The position numbers and the translations under genes were made by a program. Positions 34,467 through 38,448 of a stretch of DNA of 38,448 nt are shown here, in pieces; positions within the stretch are counted from its first letter, which is position 1; each line of letters begins with the position of its first letter. Location: assembly GCA_003566775.1 (NCBI GenBank), contig PXBW01000164.1:1-38448 (forward strand). Reading direction: 5' to 3'. This DNA is from a candidate division WS1 bacterium. Its GTDB lineage: Bacteria; Armatimonadota; Zipacnadia; Zipacnadales; UBA5352. The notes beneath the pieces are model-generated. The model was not told where the DNA came from. It worked only from the letters and a program-made list of their open reading frames with translations, and searched no databases.

Positions 34467-35336
34467 GTGAGTTCACTGGCCGTAACCGGTTTCGCCCATG
34501 TGCTGGCTCACGCCCTGATCTTCCTGATCGGAGCCGCAGTGGGCAGCTTCCTCAACGTTGTGATATACCGACTCCCGCGAAGGGAGTCTCTGATCGCCCC
34601 TCGCTCCCGCTGCCTCAGTTGCGGAGAGGGCCTCGGGGTCATTGATCTCATACCTGTGCTAAGCTACGTTATCCTCGGGGGCAGATGCAGACACTGCAAG
34701 CGATCGTACAGTGCCCGGTACATGACCGTCGAGCTCTTCACGGGCCTGACCGCGCTCGGCGCCCTCTACGCACTCGGGCCTACGCTCCACGCGCTGCTTG
34801 CCTTCATCGCAGTGGCGTGCCTGATCGTGATATTCTTCATCGATCTCGATCATTTCATCATTCCGGACGAGACTGTGGCCATCGTCGCCACAGTCGGATT
34901 GATCCTCGATATAGGGGCACTGATGAGCCAGGGTCGGTCGGTCGCGGTCGTGTTCCACGAGATGCTCACGCCGGAACTGACCTACGAGGTCGTCCTGCCG
35001 ATGTCGCTGGTGGGCATGGCGGTGGGCGCGGGCCTTTTTGTGGTGATCGCATACGTCTCCGAACGCTTCTTCAAGCGTCCGGGAATGGGATGGGGGGACG
35101 TGAAGCTGGCCGCTGCAATGGGGGCAATGCTCGGACCCGGTTATCAGTTTCTCAGTTTCTTCCTCATCGCGGTCTTCGTCGGGGCGGTCATCGGTATCGT
35201 CTGCATGGCGGCCGGATGGTGCGCTCGCGGCGACTACATCCCATTTGGGCCCATGCTGGCGCTGTCAGGAATCGCGATGATATACTTCGGGGATTATATC
35301 ACCCCCGTGGTGATGTCGAGGTTCATGATCGGATGA
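34467..35336 (+). CDS. pilD: Prepilin peptidase / N-methyltransferase PilD
   Basis: 289 residues from GTG 34467, chosen because GAAGG at 34456-34460 lies 6 nt upstream and the earlier frame looks non-coding. Family A24 features are complete: IGAAVGSFLNVVIYRLP, the two zinc-binding C-x2-C pairs (Cys49/Cys52 and Cys74/Cys77), the first catalytic aspartate region IDLDHFIIPDE (near 126), and GMGWGDVKLAAAMG with the second catalytic Asp (near 212). About eight membrane helices are expected. It cleaves the leader of prepilins, such as the three encoded downstream, and methylates the new N-terminus. The C-terminal half carries about 20 extra residues between the two aspartate motifs. Confidence 0.93.
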   Translation: MSSLAVTGFAHVLAHALIFLIGAAVGSFLNVVIYRLPRRESLIAPRSRCLSCGEGLGVIDLIPVLSYVILGGRCRHCKRSYSARYMTVELFTGLTALGALYALGPTLHALLAFIAVACLIVIFFIDLDHFIIPDETVAIVATVGLILDIGALMSQGRSVAVVFHEMLTPELTYEVVLPMSLVGMAVGAGLFVVIAYVSERFFKRPGMGWGDVKLAAAMGAMLGPGYQFLSFFLIAVFVGAVIGIVCMAAGWCARGDYIPFGPMLALSGIAMIYFGDYITPVVMSRFMIG

Positions 35337-35435
35337 GATGATCCCTGAACCGTTACGTCGGACACCAAAACGAAGCAGGTTTAGTGGTCCGTGGCTGAGG
35401 GTAAAAAAAGAGTGGATGGCGCGGAAGTCATCGAA

Positions 35436-35471
35436 GACGACCGCGCTATTACTATAGCGACCACGGTCGTC
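35436..35471 (+). promoter_or_regulatory. Bulged stem-loop in the leader of the first pseudopilin gene
   Basis: GACGACCG (35436-35443) pairs with 35464-35471, and CGCTAT (35444-35449) pairs with 35454-35459. This gives a 14-bp stem with a 4-nt TACT loop and a 4-nt bulge (35460-35463). It ends 40 nt before ATG 35512. It could be an mRNA stabiliser, a processing site or an attenuator; function is unknown. Confidence 0.45.
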
Positions 35472-35511
35472 GTACTCCGGCTTCGCCAGAAAGTCTCAGG
35501 AGGCACGGAAG

Positions 35512-36336
35512 ATGGCGCGAAATCACGAAAACAAGGGATTTACGCTGATAGAGATGCTGGTGGTCATCGCCATCATCACCATCCTGGTTGCTATCATGGT
35601 CCCGACCATTCAGTCATCGAGGCACCAGGCGAGGATGACTGAGTGTCAGACCAACATGAGCACGCTAGTGTCGGCGCTGCGTGAGTACCATCGCAGGCAT
35701 GGAAGGTATCCAGCCCGGCCCGCATTCAACAGTGAGGCCAGGGAGTACACCGGCGGCTTCTCAGAGCTTTATCCCGAGTTCATCGATAACTACAACTATC
35801 TCATCTGTCCCAGCGATCAGACCATCTTCGGCGCAGAGGAAGAGGCGCGGGAACGCAAGTACAGCACATACAACGGCGTTATCGCGCTGGCGGATGATCC
35901 GAGCCTCGATCCGCAGGGCGCCGAAGCATGGGAATTCGCCATCGATGCTGATGGCGACGAAGGTGATAACGACGAAGACAACGGGGCCCCGACGGGCAAT
36001 CGGAAGATCACCTACAACTACAACGGCTACGATTACAGGGGCTGGGATCGGGACCAGCCGCTTCTGCCCGGGGAGCACGACAGGCCTGAGTGGTTGGAAC
36101 GCGGCTGGCGTTACTACCCCCGTCTCGGACACAGTCGCTCCGTCCCCGAGTACACCGTGGTCACTCACTGCACGAAGCACCGCGATTTCTATCGCAATCC
36201 TGAGGACGTGCGGGATACGATGATCAGACTCAGCGGTGACATGGACACGATCGTGATACAGGTGTGGCAGCACCCCGAGAATCCGGAGGCGGATCCGGCT
36301 GATCGGGTGAGTTACTTCGTCACGCAGGGTCAGTAG
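35512..36336 (+). CDS. Type IV pilin / type II secretion pseudopilin with acidic loop
   Basis: 274 residues. A short basic leader MARNHENKG is cleaved before FTLIEMLVVIAIITILVAIMV, with Glu at mature position 5, the class III signal recognised by the prepilin peptidase upstream. The globular part begins with a GspG-like segment (CQTNMSTLVSALREYHRRHGRYP). Residues 144-158 form a very acidic run, IDADGDEGDNDEDNG, that resembles a calcium-binding loop. AGGAGG lies about 8 nt before ATG 35512. It may be a major or minor pseudopilin; its closest functional class cannot be settled by eye. Confidence 0.88.
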   Translation: MARNHENKGFTLIEMLVVIAIITILVAIMVPTIQSSRHQARMTECQTNMSTLVSALREYHRRHGRYPARPAFNSEAREYTGGFSELYPEFIDNYNYLICPSDQTIFGAEEEARERKYSTYNGVIALADDPSLDPQGAEAWEFAIDADGDEGDNDEDNGAPTGNRKITYNYNGYDYRGWDRDQPLLPGEHDRPEWLERGWRYYPRLGHSRSVPEYTVVTHCTKHRDFYRNPEDVRDTMIRLSGDMDTIVIQVWQHPENPEADPADRVSYFVTQGQ

Positions 36337-36421
36337 TGAGGCCCCGCAACGGACGAGGCGATCTTCGCATCTTGAAGACATGCAAGCATACAGGAGAGAC
36401 CGGATTGTGAGAGGCGGCGCG

Positions 36422-38146
36422 ATGGACAGCAAACGCAGCGGTTTGACACTGATCGAACTGCTGGTGGCGATGATGATCCTGCTGGTCGGGATCTACTCCG
36501 TTGCGCGTGGCTTCCCCCGGCTGTTCGGGCTGCTCGAGAGCGAGCGTGTCCGCACTGAGATGGCGCGCTCGGCCGAGCAGGAACTCGAGCGTCTGAAGCT
36601 GGCGCCCCACCAGATTCCCGCGGCCATCACCGGCTACTGCCCGGTGGCCATCCAAGACGAGCAGTTGGTGGCCTTTGCGCCGGATATCTACCCCGAGGCC
36701 ACTCCCGATGATCCAGATGTCATGATGGCGAATCCCCGCGACGATCTCATTGAAGTCTCGGGTGAACTGTTCGAGGCCCCCGGCGTCCGACCCGGCTCAC
36801 AGGTATCCATCTATCCATTGAGGATGGGGCCAGCCGGGATCGCTGACCCGGCGAATCCGGGCGAATACCTTGAAGTCTATCATCTCACACGCCTCGAGCG
36901 GTTGGAGGAGCCCCCCCGGGGCAACTCCGTTCCGGATGGGTACTTCTATCTCGGTTCTGATGGACAACTCTTCGCTCCCGTCGAGTATGAGCACATCCAT
37001 ATCGATTATGCATGGGCAGATGAGGACGGTGTGCTGCACTGGGTCGAGAACGAAGCGGTACCCAACCCCGGCTATGTGCGCGCGGCGGACGTGGACACTC
37101 CGATGTTCTCCAACGTGGTGCCGGATATGTCGCGGGGGAAGGGCAGGCACACGTATGAGGTGGCCGCGATCGATCCGGAGGAACCATATCCGCCTGCGTG
37201 GTTGCCCGAGCGTACCGTGGCGATCGATCCCGTCTATGGGACCACAATCGCTCTCCCGGCGGCGGATGCGCACAGAGTTATGCATGTCAGCTATCAAGTC
37301 AAGATGGAGCCGGATTTCGGAGGTTATCTGCGACGGGTGCAGTTGATGCGTGAGGATTTCGAGGCTCCGGCCGACACGCCATACGAGCACGATCTCAAGC
37401 TGGGCCTCCTCGAGGACGAGTGGCCGCTATTTGATGAGGCGCTCGACGGGACACCGCTTGATCTTCCGGTGAACTGCCTGATCGTCGATCTCGCCACCGG
37501 GGAGACCTGGACCGATGCCGATGAGTGGATAACGCTGGACGAGAGCAGCGGGAAGCTCACATTCGCGTGGCAACCCGATGGTCCAGCGCCGCTGACCGCT
37601 CAGGAGGCGCGCGGTCGCAGTCTGCGGGCATACTACCGCACCATATACGATCACACGATCATGGTGCAGAAGGCACCGTCATACTTCATCGAGGACGCCA
37701 TCGCGGCCACCTATGCCGACGAAAGACATGAAGTCCTCTTCCGCACCTACAGCGTGCGGCGCTCGGCGGAAGACGGGGACTACGCGGAATTGCTGTTCCC
37801 CAAGTCCGCGATTGGGCAGACTGTTGTCGTTGACTACGTTGTGGGCGAGATCGTCAACGGATCATTTATCATCGATCGGCGCGTCAACAATGAGATGCAC
37901 GTGATACGTCCACTGTCCGACACCGATCCGGCCTACGTGGAGCCGGAGGACGCTCCCGATGCGATTATCCGACCGCGCGGGGTCATCGCGCTCAACCATC
38001 CGGTCGCAGACGAGACCACCGGCGCAATCGGCGTAATGGGTGTGCGCGGGGCCTCGCTGACGGTACGGGCATGGTGGAATACTCCTCAAGGAAGGGTGCA
38101 GCGCATCAGTCTCGACACACTGTTGATGCCCCGCCCACTTCTGTAG
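36422..38146 (+). CDS. Very large prepilin-like protein with unknown C-terminal region
   Basis: 574 residues from ATG 36422 (GAGAGG 7 nt upstream; in-frame GTG 36407 is an alternative). The leader MDSKRSG is followed by LTLIELLVAMMILLVGIYSVARG, a class III prepilin signal with Leu instead of Phe at +1 and Glu at +5. The remaining 540 or so residues contain no domain that I recognise; they are rich in beta-strand-like and acidic segments (YEVAAIDPEEPYPPAW, LIVDLATGETWTDADEW) and have no second membrane helix. Ordinary pilins have 130-250 residues, so this could be a tip, adhesin-like or minor pseudopilin. It lies 85 nt after the previous pseudopilin, in the same direction. Confidence 0.8.
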   Translation: MDSKRSGLTLIELLVAMMILLVGIYSVARGFPRLFGLLESERVRTEMARSAEQELERLKLAPHQIPAAITGYCPVAIQDEQLVAFAPDIYPEATPDDPDVMMANPRDDLIEVSGELFEAPGVRPGSQVSIYPLRMGPAGIADPANPGEYLEVYHLTRLERLEEPPRGNSVPDGYFYLGSDGQLFAPVEYEHIHIDYAWADEDGVLHWVENEAVPNPGYVRAADVDTPMFSNVVPDMSRGKGRHTYEVAAIDPEEPYPPAWLPERTVAIDPVYGTTIALPAADAHRVMHVSYQVKMEPDFGGYLRRVQLMREDFEAPADTPYEHDLKLGLLEDEWPLFDEALDGTPLDLPVNCLIVDLATGETWTDADEWITLDESSGKLTFAWQPDGPAPLTAQEARGRSLRAYYRTIYDHTIMVQKAPSYFIEDAIAATYADERHEVLFRTYSVRRSAEDGDYAELLFPKSAIGQTVVVDYVVGEIVNGSFIIDRRVNNEMHVIRPLSDTDPAYVEPEDAPDAIIRPRGVIALNHPVADETTGAIGVMGVRGASLTVRAWWNTPQGRVQRISLDTLLMPRPLL

Positions 38147-38173
38147 AGATGGCTGGCTAAGAGGCGATCCGTG

Positions 38174-38448
38174 ATGGGCATATCGCAAAGCAAAAGGCGA
38201 AGCTGCAGCAGCCGAATGTTGGAAAGCCCGCAAGACCATTCTGTGCGGGCGGGCTTCACCCTGACCGAGCTTCTGGTCGTCATCGGCATTATGGTCATGC
38301 TGCTGGCACTGGCGCTTCCGGTAGCCACCTCGCTCCGCGAGGGCAACCGCATGATGTCCTGCAGGTCGCATCTCAGTCAGATCAGCCAGGCGATAAAGAT
38401 GTACCGGATGGATGAGGGCGGCGTGCCGCCGTACTACATCGATCCGGA
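38174..38448 (+). CDS. Pseudopilin-like protein, 3' end beyond the window
   Basis: 91 codons are visible from ATG 38174 (AGAGG 9 nt upstream; GTG 38171 is an alternative). A long basic leader of about 27 residues ends RAG before FTLTELLVVIGIMVMLLALALPV, again with Glu at mature position 5. The stretch after the helix (CRSHLSQISQAIKMYRMDEGGVPPYY) matches GspG/type IV pilin-like alpha-helical extensions with a following proline-tyrosine turn. It is the third prepilin substrate in a row and is open at the window edge. Confidence 0.85.
   Translation, partial: MGISQSKRRSCSSRMLESPQDHSVRAGFTLTELLVVIGIMVMLLALALPVATSLREGNRMMSCRSHLSQISQAIKMYRMDEGGVPPYYIDP

Noticed and set aside
35391-35642. 83-codon frame before and across the pseudopilin start
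   Set aside because: It overlaps the prepilin helix in another phase and includes the stem-loop at 35436-35471; the translation has no protein-like character.
1-38448. Search for tRNA, rRNA, CRISPR arrays, insertion sequences and phage genes
   Set aside because: I saw no regularly spaced repeats, no transposase or integrase motifs and no tRNA-like cloverleaf in the intergenic gaps. A covariance-model search would be needed to exclude small RNAs.

Overview
The window is a GC-rich (about 60%), gene-dense bacterial chromosome segment with no rRNA, tRNA, CRISPR array, transposase or phage gene that I can recognise. The style suggests an uncultivated, glycan-degrading, probably at least partly anaerobic bacterium. 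The signs are large secreted heparinase II/III-like and beta-helix proteins, a ferredoxin-dependent indolepyruvate oxidoreductase, and a pilB-pilT-pilC-pilD cluster followed by pseudopilins. Armatimonadota or a similar little-cultured phylum would fit, but phylum assignment is inference only.

Layout. (1) 1-119 is the tail of a probably secreted protein, convergent with a large phosphotransferase of the rifampicin-phosphotransferase/PEP-synthase type (224-2890, minus). (2) 3168-16507 is a glycan region. It opens and closes with two very similar 967-residue secreted heparinase II/III-like proteins in opposite orientation. Between them lie a secreted beta-propeller-like protein, a calcineurin-like phosphoesterase, a giant MscS-type mechanosensitive channel and a PHP-domain phosphoesterase. 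(3) 16910-18000 is a YeeE/YedE sulfur-compound transporter split over two genes, both apparently starting at TTG. (4) 18094-23200 holds two secreted right-handed beta-helix proteins with extra beta-sandwich or PKD-like modules. (5) 23361-28856 is a tight operon of phenylacetate-CoA ligase, indolepyruvate:ferredoxin oxidoreductase alpha and beta, a second phenylacetate-CoA ligase and a double-ACT protein. (6) 28963-29814 is a ComF-type phosphoribosyltransferase. (7) 30041 to the window end is a type IV pilus/type II secretion-like cluster: PilB, PilT, PilC, prepilin peptidase, and three proteins with prepilin leaders, the last cut by the window edge. It is preceded by a near-consensus sigma70-type promoter.

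Working together. Regions 2 and 4 look like a polysaccharide depolymerisation locus whose exported proteins bind and cleave an acidic glycan; no SusC/SusD, sulfatase or sugar transporter is present in the window. Region 5 interconverts aryl acids, aryl-CoAs and aryl-pyruvates, probably under aromatic amino-acid control through the ACT protein. Region 7 plus ComF could serve DNA uptake, or protein export across the envelope.

Many genes end in strong GC-rich hairpins without a T-tract. Start codons were adjusted where a Shine-Dalgarno sequence favours an internal ATG, GTG or TTG.
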